This document shows positions 42,724 to 50,904 of a DNA stretch of 58,637 nt, in pieces (within the stretch, counting starts at the first letter, position 1; every line of letters starts with the position of its first letter). The translations under genes and the position numbers were made by a program. The DNA is from Desulfotignum sp. Its GTDB lineage: Bacteria; Desulfobacterota; Desulfobacteria; Desulfobacterales; Desulfobacteraceae. The notes beneath the pieces were generated by a model. It worked only from the letters and a program-made list of their open reading frames with translations, searched no databases and was not told the DNA's origin. The stretch spans positions 1 through 58,637 of the forward strand of contig JAIPDL010000013.1 in the NCBI GenBank assembly GCA_021737695.1, given 5' to 3'.

Positions 42724-44115
42724 TCATTCAATTGTGTCAAGCAGTCGGATATGGATATTGTCAAATCCGCCATTGGACATGATCAGCACCAGATCGTGGG
42801 GGATCAGCCGGGAAGGCAGAAACGACAGCAGCCCGTTTGTGTCGGAAAAATGATGGGCTTCCACCCCGAGCTTATTGATATCCGACACCAGCTTTTCAGG
42901 GGAAAACCGTTCATTTTCAGGTATATTTTTTTTCACGGCCGGATTGCAGATACACACCATATCCGCTTCGGCAAATGCGGCAGGATACGTGTCCTGGAAA
43001 AACCGGCGCATGGAGGTGTTGGTACGGGGTTCAAACACGGCAATCACCCGGCCCGGATGGTAAAACGGTTTCACTGCCCGGATAGTGGCTGCCACCGCAG
43101 ACGGATGATGGGCAAAATCGTCCATGACCGTGATACCGTTTTTACCCCCCCGGACATCCTGACGGCGCCGGATACCGGAAAACGATGCCATGGCCTGTTT
43201 CACCGTGGCCGGGCTGATTCCCACCGAATGCGCCGCCGCCGCACAGGCCAGAAAATTCATCAGATTGTGATGCCCGGGCAACCGGGTTTCAATTTCATAA
43301 CCTGAATCAGGGCCCTGGATTTGAGCCCGGGTCAAATGGTCCGCCTGAACCATATCCGCATATCTCCAGTCACCGCCAGATCCGTAAAAAACAGGGTTTA
43401 TGTTTTGATCTGCCAGGATATCCATGAGATGGGGACTGTCTTTGCAGGCAATCAGAACACTGGTATCCGCCACTTTTGACACCAGTTGGGCAAACACCGA
43501 CTTGACATGATCCAGATCCTTAAAAATATCGGCATGGTCGAATTCCACACCGGTCATGATCGTGATAAACGGATCATAGTGCATGAATTTGGGACCTTTG
43601 TCAAAAAAGGCGGTATCATATTCATCCCCTTCAATGACCATGAATTCCCCGTTGCCGATCCGGAACCCGGACTGGTAGTCCTTTAAAATCCCGCCGATCA
43701 TGAACCCGGGGTCCAGCCCCGCCACGGTCAGTATATGAGCCATGACCGCCGCGGTCGTGGTTTTGCCATGGGTCCCGGTGATCAGAATGATCTTTTTATC
43801 AGCGGCGATAAACCGGTTCACAGCCTGGGGCATGGACAGATAGGGAATCTGCCTGTGAAGGACCGCGGCAGCTTCAGGATTGTCACGGGTCACGGCATTG
43901 CCGATGATCACCAGATCCGGAGAATGATCCAGATTGACCGGATCAAACCGGTCAAATAACCGAATTTTACTGGCTGCCAGAAAATCGCTCATGGGGGGGT
44001 AAACCTGCTGATCCGAGCCGGTCACTTCATACCCCATCTGCTTGAGCATGCAGGCCAGAGTTCCCATGCCGGTACCACAGGCAGCAATCAGATGTATGCT
44101 GCGAATGTTGGTCAT
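42724..44115 (-). CDS. mpl: UDP-MurNAc:tripeptide ligase Mpl
   Basis: A 463-residue Mur-ligase family enzyme. HLIAACGTGMGTLACMLKQMGYEVTGSD is the UDP-sugar domain with the Mpl-type CGTGM (MurC has IGIGGIGM); ITGTHGKTTTAAV is the ATP loop; EGDEYDTAFFDK and FDHADIF are the central-domain blocks. Mpl joins recycled L-Ala-D-Glu-meso-DAP to UDP-MurNAc, bypassing MurC/D/E. It begins three bases after hemL. It is the last step of the salvage route suggested by the NamZ-like and MurU-AmgK-like genes. Confidence 0.93.
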   Translation of the reverse strand: MTNIRSIHLIAACGTGMGTLACMLKQMGYEVTGSDQQVYPPMSDFLAASKIRLFDRFDPVNLDHSPDLVIIGNAVTRDNPEAAAVLHRQIPYLSMPQAVNRFIAADKKIILITGTHGKTTTAAVMAHILTVAGLDPGFMIGGILKDYQSGFRIGNGEFMVIEGDEYDTAFFDKGPKFMHYDPFITIMTGVEFDHADIFKDLDHVKSVFAQLVSKVADTSVLIACKDSPHLMDILADQNINPVFYGSGGDWRYADMVQADHLTRAQIQGPDSGYEIETRLPGHHNLMNFLACAAAAHSVGISPATVKQAMASFSGIRRRQDVRGGKNGITVMDDFAHHPSAVAATIRAVKPFYHPGRVIAVFEPRTNTSMRRFFQDTYPAAFAEADMVCICNPAVKKNIPENERFSPEKLVSDINKLGVEAHHFSDTNGLLSFLPSRLIPHDLVLIMSNGGFDNIHIRLLDTIE

Positions 44116-44118
44116 GGA

Positions 44119-45402
44119 CTAAATTTCCGCCATCACGGCTTTGGCCGCGGCAATGGTGTCATCAATGTCTTTTTTTGTATGGGCCAGAGAAACAAAACAG
44201 GCCTCAAACTGAGACGGTGCCAGATAAATGCCTTTTGTCAGCATGCCTCGATAAAATGCGGCAAACCGGTCCAGATCACTGGTTTTAGCATCTTGAAAAT
44301 CAACCACAGGCCGGTCGGTAAAAAAGAACCCGGCCATGGACCCCACATGCCCGGACTGAAAAGGAATACCCGCTTCATCCGCTACCGCCTTGAACCCGTT
44401 CATCAACTCGCTTGTCCGGGCCTCAAGGGTTTCATACACCCCGTCTTTCTGCAAAGCGGTCAACGTGGCAATGCCGGCCGCCATGGCCAGGGGATTACCC
44501 GACAGGGTACCGGCCTGATACACCGGCCCTGTGGGCGCAATCTGGGACATGATCTCTTTTTTTCCGCCATAGGCCCCCACAGGCAGGCCGCCTCCGATAA
44601 TTTTACCGAAACAGGTCAGGTCCGGTGTGATGTTGAACAACCCCTGGGCAGAATTTTTGGCCACCCGGAACCCGGTCATGACCTCATCAAAAATCAGCAC
44701 TGCCCCGTATTTTTGTGTTTCTTTTCGCAGGGTTTCAAGAAACCCCTCTCGAGGAGGCACCATGCCCATGTTGCCGGCCACCGGTTCCAGGATCACCCCG
44801 GCCACCTGGTCCCCCTGCTGGGCCATCACCTGTTTGAACCCTTCGATATCGTTGTATGGCAGAGACAAGGTGTTCTGTGTCACTGTCTGCGGGACTCCGG
44901 GGCTGCCGGGAATGTTCAGGGTCGCCACACCAGACCCGGCTGCCACCAGCAGGGTATCGGCATGACCATGATAGCATCCGTCAAATTTGATGATAATATC
45001 ACGTCCGATAAACCCTCTGGCCAGGCGGACGGCGCTCATGGTGGCCTCGGTGCCGGAATTGACCATACGCACCATTTCCACGGACGGCACCGTCTGGGTC
45101 ACCAGTTCCGCCAATTGGGTTTCCAGATGGATCGGGGCACCGAAACTGGTGCCGGTCTCAAGGGCCTGCATCAGGGCCTGAATCACTTCCGGCGGCCGAT
45201 GTCCCAACACCAGGGGCCCCCAGGACATGACATAATCAATATAGCCATTTCCGTCCACATCAAAAAGCCGGCTTTTGTCACCGCGTTCAATGAATACCGG
45301 CTGCCCGCCCACGGAATTGCATGCCCGTACCGGAGAATTGACACCTCCGGGAATCAATTGTTTTGCCTTGTTGAACAAATCAAGGGATTTGCTGTGTTGC
45401 AT
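44119..45402 (-). CDS. hemL: Glutamate-1-semialdehyde 2,1-aminomutase
   Basis: A 427-residue PLP enzyme making 5-aminolevulinate in the C5 tetrapyrrole route. [12 protein letters not shown] at the N-terminus, [41 protein letters not shown] (PLP Asp) and [17 protein letters not shown] with the PLP Lys are all present. A TTG in frame at 45417 overlaps the GGGAG site; ATG 45402, eight bases from it, is the start. Haem and sirohaem demand is high in a sulfate reducer. Its promoter carries a large operator-like repeat. Confidence 0.96.
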   Translation of the reverse strand: MQHSKSLDLFNKAKQLIPGGVNSPVRACNSVGGQPVFIERGDKSRLFDVDGNGYIDYVMSWGPLVLGHRPPEVIQALMQALETGTSFGAPIHLETQLAELVTQTVPSVEMVRMVNSGTEATMSAVRLARGFIGRDIIIKFDGCYHGHADTLLVAAGSGVATLNIPGSPGVPQTVTQNTLSLPYNDIEGFKQVMAQQGDQVAGVILEPVAGNMGMVPPREGFLETLRKETQKYGAVLIFDEVMTGFRVAKNSAQGLFNITPDLTCFGKIIGGGLPVGAYGGKKEIMSQIAPTGPVYQAGTLSGNPLAMAAGIATLTALQKDGVYETLEARTSELMNGFKAVADEAGIPFQSGHVGSMAGFFFTDRPVVDFQDAKTSDLDRFAAFYRGMLTKGIYLAPSQFEACFVSLAHTKKDIDDTIAAAKAVMAEI

Positions 45403-45450
45403 TATGATGTCTCCCAATATGTTTTAATGGTGCTATTCAAAACGGCTTGA

Positions 45451-45483
45451 TATTTATGCATAATAAACTTTTATGCATAAATA
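45451..45483. promoter_or_regulatory. Large operator-like inverted repeat at the hemL transcription start
   Basis: TATTTATGCATAA (45451-45463) and TTATGCATAAATA (45471-45483) are perfect inverted copies separated by seven bases. Each half itself contains the palindrome TTATGCATAA (45454-45463 and 45471-45480), so it can be read as two dimer sites spaced 17 bases apart. It starts just downstream of the hemL -10 box and covers the expected start point, a classic repressor position. The regulator is unknown. Confidence 0.7.
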
Positions 45484-45486
45484 ATA

Positions 45487-45516
45487 AGTATAACAAACCT
45501 TTTTTTAAAGGGTCAA
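45487..45516 (-). promoter_or_regulatory. hemL promoter
   Basis: TTGACC (45516-45511), 18 bases and TATACT (45492-45487) on the minus strand, each one mismatch from consensus. The start point would fall at about 45480, inside the inverted repeat just downstream. Confidence 0.7.
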
Positions 45517-45550
45517 CCGGTTTGTTTCCATTCTCATTTAAAAAAAACCG

Positions 45551-45579
45551 TTGACAGACCTATTTCCGGCTGATATTTT
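45551..45579 (+). promoter_or_regulatory. tRNA-Lys promoter
   Basis: Perfect TTGACA (45551-45556), 17 bases and TATTTT (45574-45579), ending 20 bases before the tRNA. It is divergent from the hemL promoter 35 bases to the left. Confidence 0.7.
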
Positions 45580-45599
45580 CCTGCTGTTAAATTTCAGCC

Positions 45600-45675
<76 letters not shown>

Positions 45676-45879
45676 CCATCAAGCATCTATGATCTCAAAC
45701 CCCGCCGGCTCGATTCTTGACTGCCCACATTCCGGACATTTTTTTAGATTTTTTTTAAGGGGTTTTCGATCCTTGAGCTCGAAACCACCACTCAGGTAAC
45801 GACCAGGTGTTCTTTTAATGAATTGGCTTTGGTTTAATAAAAATGAAATCCGATGTTGTTCCCTGTGACCGGTAAAAAG

Positions 45880-46509
45880 TCAGGGTTTCTTCAATCCCTG
45901 AATAATGACTTTAAATGCCGTGGTGAGCGTTGATTTGACAAAATCCTTATGATCGTCCAGCTTTTTTTTGGAATCCACCCAGAGCACCACTCCGGCGTAG
46001 GACCCCCACAACACATCTGCCAAGGCCACCGGGTGTTCATCAATAAAAATCCCTTTGTCAATACCTTCCTTGATCACCTGAATGATCGCGCCATGGGCCC
46101 GGGCCGAATTTTTTTTGAGGTGCTGCATCATCTCGTCGGACAGATTGTGAAGGGTTTCACCCGACTGCAGGTGAAACAGATTGATCAGTATGCTGGCATC
46201 ATAGCCATACACATCGATGAAAACATCTCGGAACCGTTCCATCTTGTCTTCCACACAGATATCCAGATTGACCACCTCCTGAATCTGGGTGGTCAGGTAT
46301 TTGAGGATATCAATAGAAAGTGATGTGTGCAGTTCCTCCTTGTTCTTGAAATACAGATACAAGGTGCCGGGGCTTAACTCCGCTTCAGTGGCAATCTCTT
46401 CCATGGTCGCGCTGTTAAAGCCCTTGACGGAAAAAATTTTACGTGCGGCATGAATAATATCCCGGCGCCGGCGTTGTTTTTCTCTTTGTTTTCTCTCGTG
46501 TATGCCCAT
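45880..46509 (-). CDS. TetR family transcriptional regulator
   Basis: A 209-residue repressor. Residues 14-60 are the helix-turn-helix: RRRDIIHAARKIFSVKGFNSATMEEIATEAELSPGTLYLYFKNKEEL in segments typical of the family. The C-terminal ligand domain is all-helical and has no visible specificity motif. It is transcribed away from the CoA-transferase/GNAT gene at 46743, with a 233-base AT-rich gap between, so it probably controls that gene and itself in answer to an acyl-CoA or fatty acid. GGGG lies before the ATG. Sequence repeats of a clear operator were not found in the gap. Confidence 0.9.
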   Translation of the reverse strand: MGIHERKQREKQRRRRDIIHAARKIFSVKGFNSATMEEIATEAELSPGTLYLYFKNKEELHTSLSIDILKYLTTQIQEVVNLDICVEDKMERFRDVFIDVYGYDASILINLFHLQSGETLHNLSDEMMQHLKKNSARAHGAIIQVIKEGIDKGIFIDEHPVALADVLWGSYAGVVLWVDSKKKLDDHKDFVKSTLTTAFKVIIQGLKKP

Positions 46510-46742
46510 GTTTACCCCATATGATATGAAGCAGATTCATTCTTTGGTCAATAAAACTTATTCTTATAGAATTTCCATGAATTTCGCAAGGATAAAAATG
46601 AAAATACCAAAACCTGATCAATTTTTTAATTTTATTCGCTTTTTTCTTTTTTTGTGCTTTTTTGTTCCCATGTGATGTTTTTTTGTCTATGATATTCAGG
46701 ATAAAACCGGATGATTGATCAACTTGGGGGAGATTTAAGATT

Positions 46743-48650
46743 ATGCCGAAAACAACATACTGGGCAGATGCATATGTACAAAAAGCGGGCAGCGCAGCCG
46801 ATGCACTGCAACACCTGAGGCCGGGAAATCGGGTCTTTATCGGATCTTCCTGTGGGGAGCCCCAGCACCTGGTCAATGAATTATCCAAAGTCTCGGAACG
46901 ATTCACCGACCTTGAAATCGTCCGGTTGCTGAGTGTTGACAGCGGTCCCTTGACGCTGATTGCCAACCGGTCTCATTCCCAGCAACTCAATATCCGTTCT
47001 TTTTATCTGGGGTCTGCCTCTCCCACCAAAATACAGAAAAACCAGCGGTTCATCACCCCCATTAACCTGTCCCAGATCCCCCACCTGTTCAAGTCCCGGC
47101 TCATGCCCTTGAATGTGGCCCTGATCCAGGCATCTCCGCCCGATGATTTCGGGTGGATGAGTTTAGGCGTATCCGTGGATATCAACATGGCTGCCTGTGA
47201 ATCTGCGGATCTGGTAATCTGCCAGGTGAACCCTAACATGCCCCGGGTCCTGGGCCGCAGTTTCATCCATGTCAATGATGTGGATTTCATTGTGGAACAT
47301 GAAGAGGAACTGCTTACCATTCAGCCGCTTCCGGAAATGGAAACCGCCAATATCATTGCCAAACACATTTCCCGGCTGATCACGGACGGGTCGACCATCC
47401 AGACCAGTTTAGGGGTCACCAATGACGCCACCATGGTCTGTCTGGCGGAAAAAAACGATCTGGGCGTGCATTCCCAGTATCTGTCCGAACCCATGATGCG
47501 TTTGTTTTCCATGGGGGTGATCACCAACAAGAAAAAAGGGTTCAACAACGGCAAACTGGTGGCCGGCAGTGCCGTCGGCTCTTTTATGCTGTATGAATTC
47601 ATTGATGACAACCCGTCCATTGAATTTCATCCCTCAGATTACATCAACAACCCCACCATCATCGGACGTCATAATCAGATGGTGACATTGAACACCGCCA
47701 TGGCCATTGATCTCACCGGCCAGGTGGCGGCCGATGCCCTGCCTTTGAACAACTACACCGGCATCAACGGGCTTTTGGATTTCACCCGGGGGGCCGCCAT
47801 GTCTCCCAATGGAAAGTCCATCCTGATTCTGACCTCCACAACGGACAATGACAAAACCAGCCGGATTGTTCCCCATATGTCGGACACCGCCGTGGTCGTT
47901 CCCCGGGGCGACGTCCAGTTTGTGGCCACAGAATACGGGGTAGTGAATCTGTTTGGCAAAACCCTTCAGGAACGGGCCATGGCGCTCATCAGTATTGCGC
48001 ATCCCGACTTCAGGGATGAGCTGTTTTCCCAGGCCAAGGAACTGAACCTCATCGACAAGGGACGTCAGTTCAAACAGGCCATCAAAGGGGTGTATCCCCT
48101 CAAATATGAAGAAACCATTCAGATCAAAGGCACGTCCATCAATTTCCGGCCGGCCAGAACCGTTGATGAACGGAGCATTCAGGAACATTATTACAATATG
48201 AACCGGGGAGACATCATTTCCCGTTTTTTTCATGAAAAGAAAAGTTTTGTTCACCCCCAGATTGAAACCACCTATGAAATCGATTACATCAATGACCTGA
48301 CCATTGTGGCCACCATCGGAGAGCTGGGATTTGAAACAATCATTGCTGTGGGAGAGTACTTCAGAAATCCCATTGTCAATATGGCGGAAATCGCGTTTTC
48401 CGTTACCCATAAATACCAGGGTATGGGCATTGCTAAAATACTCCAGAAAAAACTGGCAGTGGCAGCCAGAGACAACGGGATCAAAGGCCTGATTGCCTAT
48501 ACTTCCCCCCAGAATAAAGGGATGATCCGGCTGTTCAACCATCTGCCGTATAAAATCCATACGGAAAAAGATGAAGATATGATCATTCTCAACTGCCTGT
48601 TTTCAGAACCAGACCCCAAAGATAAAAAAAACCACAGGTCCCCTGCCTGA
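46743..48650 (+). CDS. Acetyl-CoA hydrolase/transferase fused to a GNAT domain
   Basis: A 635-residue fusion. Residues 1 to about 450 are a family I CoA-transferase/acetyl-CoA hydrolase: IGSSCGEPQHLVNEL, GVSVDINMAACESAD, SLGVTNDATM, NNYTGINGLLDFTRGA, and FVATEYGVVNLFGKTLQERAM with IAHPDFR. Residues about 475-625 are a GNAT acetyltransferase with the acetyl-CoA loop HKYQGMGIAK and a final YTSPQNKGMIRLF. The acetyltransferase part could acetylate proteins or act as an acyl-CoA sensor. A GGGGGAG site lies about ten bases before the ATG. The stop codon lies within the hairpin that terminates the converging rlmD-like gene. Confidence 0.9.
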   Translation: MPKTTYWADAYVQKAGSAADALQHLRPGNRVFIGSSCGEPQHLVNELSKVSERFTDLEIVRLLSVDSGPLTLIANRSHSQQLNIRSFYLGSASPTKIQKNQRFITPINLSQIPHLFKSRLMPLNVALIQASPPDDFGWMSLGVSVDINMAACESADLVICQVNPNMPRVLGRSFIHVNDVDFIVEHEEELLTIQPLPEMETANIIAKHISRLITDGSTIQTSLGVTNDATMVCLAEKNDLGVHSQYLSEPMMRLFSMGVITNKKKGFNNGKLVAGSAVGSFMLYEFIDDNPSIEFHPSDYINNPTIIGRHNQMVTLNTAMAIDLTGQVAADALPLNNYTGINGLLDFTRGAAMSPNGKSILILTSTTDNDKTSRIVPHMSDTAVVVPRGDVQFVATEYGVVNLFGKTLQERAMALISIAHPDFRDELFSQAKELNLIDKGRQFKQAIKGVYPLKYEETIQIKGTSINFRPARTVDERSIQEHYYNMNRGDIISRFFHEKKSFVHPQIETTYEIDYINDLTIVATIGELGFETIIAVGEYFRNPIVNMAEIAFSVTHKYQGMGIAKILQKKLAVAARDNGIKGLIAYTSPQNKGMIRLFNHLPYKIHTEKDEDMIILNCLFSEPDPKDKKNHRSPA

Positions 48651-48676
48651 CATCTCATGATGTCAGGCAGGGGACC
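48637..48676 (-). terminator. Perfect 18-bp terminator of the rRNA methyltransferase gene
   Basis: The 18-base arms (48637-48654 and 48659-48676, beginning GGTCCCCTGCCTGACATC) are exactly complementary around a four-base loop. On the minus strand a run of eight T residues follows after a few bases, so it terminates the gene ending at 48698. Its far arm includes the last four codons and the stop of the converging CoA-transferase gene. Confidence 0.9.
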
Positions 48677-48697
48677 AAAGCAACGCCGCTTTGGAAT

Positions 48698-50086
48698 TTA
48701 TCGCCGTTTCAGCAGGGCCACGGATTCGATATGATAGGTGTGGGGGAACATGTCCACCGGCTGAACCTCCATCACCTCATACCCGGAAGCGAGCATTTCA
48801 AGGTCCCGGGCCAGGGTGGCGGGGTTGCACGAGACATAGACAATGGTGTCTGATCCCAGGCCCAGTACCCTGGCAACCACATCCTTGTGCATGCCTACCC
48901 GGGGAGGATCGATCACGATCACATCCGGGATTTCACCCAAATTCGGGAGCACTTCCCTAATATCTCCGGCCAGAAAACGGCAATTGTCAATCTTGTTCAT
49001 GGCCGCGTTTTTCCGGGCATCGGCCACGGCCGTATCAATGATCTCGATCCCGGTGATCTGTGCGGCCTGATCCGACAGCCAGATGGGGATGGTACCGGTG
49101 CCGGAATACAGATCCAGCATGGTTTCTTTTCCTGTGAGACCGCCGTACCGGGCAATCACGTCATACAGTTTCTCACACGCCCTGGTGTTGGTTTGAAAAA
49201 AGGAGTTGGCAGAGATCTCAAATTCAAACCGTCCCAGGCGTTCGGTAATCACGTCACTGCCGTGAAGCAGGATTTCCTCTTTTCCCAGGCTGACCCCGGA
49301 TTTGGCATCTGTGATGTTGTTGACGATGGATGCCAGATTGTCAAAGGTTTGGGCCAGTGATTCCGCCAGCTGCATGACCACGGACAGATTCTTGTCCCGG
49401 GTGACGATGTTCACCATCCACTGGTCAAAGGCTACAGAATGGCGCAGCATCACATATCGCCAGAATCCGGTATGATGGCGCAGATGATAGGCCGGCAGAT
49501 CTGATGATCGGATAAACTGTCGAACGTGGTCCAAAATGGCATTGCCCTGTTCCGGCATGATGTCACAGTGATGAATGTCGATCACCTGGTCAAAGGTGCC
49601 CGGCACATGCAGCCCGATGCCCAGATCCTTGGAAATGGTTTCATCCGCCAGCTCTTCGGGCATGAGCCACCGTCTGGCAGAACAGGAAAACTCCATTTTG
49701 TTCCGGTATTCAAACACCGGATCCGATGGGATCACATCCAGAACCGGCACATGGGCCAGACCGCCGATGTGCGCCAGAGATTGAACCACATGCTGTTTTT
49801 TATAGTCCAGCTGTGTTTCATAGGGGATGGACTGCCATTTGCATCCTCCGCAAAAATCTGCATACCGGCACCGGGGGGTCTGACGCAAAGACGAGGGGGA
49901 AAGTATTTGAATGAGCCTGGCTTCTGCCCAGCTTTTTTTCTTTTTGGAAATTTTTACTTGAACACGGTCCCCGGGCACGCACCGGTCCACAAACACGGGA
50001 AATCCGTCCGGTTTTGCCAGCCCTTTTCCACCATATGCCAGATCGATAATCTCAAGTTCACACACGCGGCGTTTCTTAATGCTCAT
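48698..50086 (-). CDS. rlmD: 23S rRNA (uracil-5-)-methyltransferase, RlmD/RumA family
   Basis: A 462-residue enzyme forming m5U in 23S rRNA. The N-terminal TRAM domain (ELEIIDLAYGGKGLAKPDG ... VPGDRVQVKI) is followed by the Fe-S cysteines CRYADFCGGC (CX5CX2C) with the later Cys in FSCSARRW. The methyltransferase part has LDLYSGTGTIPIWL (SAM), VIDPPRVG and SCNPATLARDLEML with the catalytic Cys. Exact uridine (747 or 1939) cannot be assigned. It starts at ATG 50086 and is divergent from a hydrolase gene. Confidence 0.93.
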   Translation of the reverse strand: MSIKKRRVCELEIIDLAYGGKGLAKPDGFPVFVDRCVPGDRVQVKISKKKKSWAEARLIQILSPSSLRQTPRCRYADFCGGCKWQSIPYETQLDYKKQHVVQSLAHIGGLAHVPVLDVIPSDPVFEYRNKMEFSCSARRWLMPEELADETISKDLGIGLHVPGTFDQVIDIHHCDIMPEQGNAILDHVRQFIRSSDLPAYHLRHHTGFWRYVMLRHSVAFDQWMVNIVTRDKNLSVVMQLAESLAQTFDNLASIVNNITDAKSGVSLGKEEILLHGSDVITERLGRFEFEISANSFFQTNTRACEKLYDVIARYGGLTGKETMLDLYSGTGTIPIWLSDQAAQITGIEIIDTAVADARKNAAMNKIDNCRFLAGDIREVLPNLGEIPDVIVIDPPRVGMHKDVVARVLGLGSDTIVYVSCNPATLARDLEMLASGYEVMEVQPVDMFPHTYHIESVALLKRR

Positions 50087-50157
50087 GGATGTTTTCCATT
50101 TCTTTGGTTCAAAATTAAAATCTTGTGATTATATCGACTCCATGGCATAAAAACAAG

Positions 50158-50904
50158 ATGCAGATCGTTCAGACACAGTTTACGGTGGATCAGCTTATCC
50201 TGAAAGGAGAGCTGTTTTTACCGGACACGCCCCACCCCCCTGTTGTGGTGGGATCCCACGGGTTGGAAGGCAATCGGTTTTCCGCCAAACAGCAGGTGCT
50301 GTCCCGGTTGCTGCCGGAAAACGGCATGGCTTTTTTTCGATTTGATCACCGGGGGTGCGGGGACAGCCAGGGCGATTTTATTTGGGAGACCTCCCTTGAG
50401 AAACGTACCCGGGATTTTCTGGCGGCCGCGGCCCATGTGCGTGATCTGAACAAAACCGGACCTCAGCTGGGAGTATTTGGTTCCTCCATGGGCGGTGCCA
50501 CCTGCATCAATGCCTGGCAGACTCTGGAGAACACTTTTGGCCGGCTGAGCGGGGGTGTGCTGTGTGCGGCCCCCCTGAAAAGCCGGACCATTCACAATAT
50601 TCCCACCCGGGCCACTGCAACAAGACCGGCCCTGCCCATGGCATTTTTCAAAAAAAACCTGCTGTTTGATCTGACAGACAAAGCCGTGGCACTCCACCAT
50701 GTGCTTATTTTCCACGGAGATGCAGACCGGATCGTACCCGTGGAGAACGCCCGTAACCTGCTGGAAACCATGCAGCCTCCCAAACACGGCATCATCCAGA
50801 AACACGGGGATCACCCCATGTCATCGCCCCGGGATCAGGTGGAATTTGAAACAAAAGCCCTGGCCTGGTTTACCCAGATATTTCACCGATCAGATGCCGT
50901 CTGA
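50158..50904 (+). CDS. Alpha/beta hydrolase (serine aminopeptidase-like)
   Basis: A 248-residue cytoplasmic hydrolase. PPVVVGSHGLEG is the oxyanion region, RFDHRGCGDSQGDF the strand 4-helix turn, VFGSSMGGATC the nucleophile elbow, FHGDADRIVPVENA the acid loop and KHGDHPMSS the catalytic His. It resembles the YqiA/FrsA-like esterase group; substrate unknown. A GTG at 50125 is in frame, but ATG 50158 starts the conserved fold; its ribosome site is weak. The 3' end overlaps the converging cinA by 35 bases. Confidence 0.88.
   Translation: MQIVQTQFTVDQLILKGELFLPDTPHPPVVVGSHGLEGNRFSAKQQVLSRLLPENGMAFFRFDHRGCGDSQGDFIWETSLEKRTRDFLAAAAHVRDLNKTGPQLGVFGSSMGGATCINAWQTLENTFGRLSGGVLCAAPLKSRTIHNIPTRATATRPALPMAFFKKNLLFDLTDKAVALHHVLIFHGDADRIVPVENARNLLETMQPPKHGIIQKHGDHPMSSPRDQVEFETKALAWFTQIFHRSDAV

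Noticed and set aside
44092-45450. Open frame of 452 codons on the plus strand
   Set aside because: It is antisense to hemL, which is unmistakable; no independent evidence for a gene.
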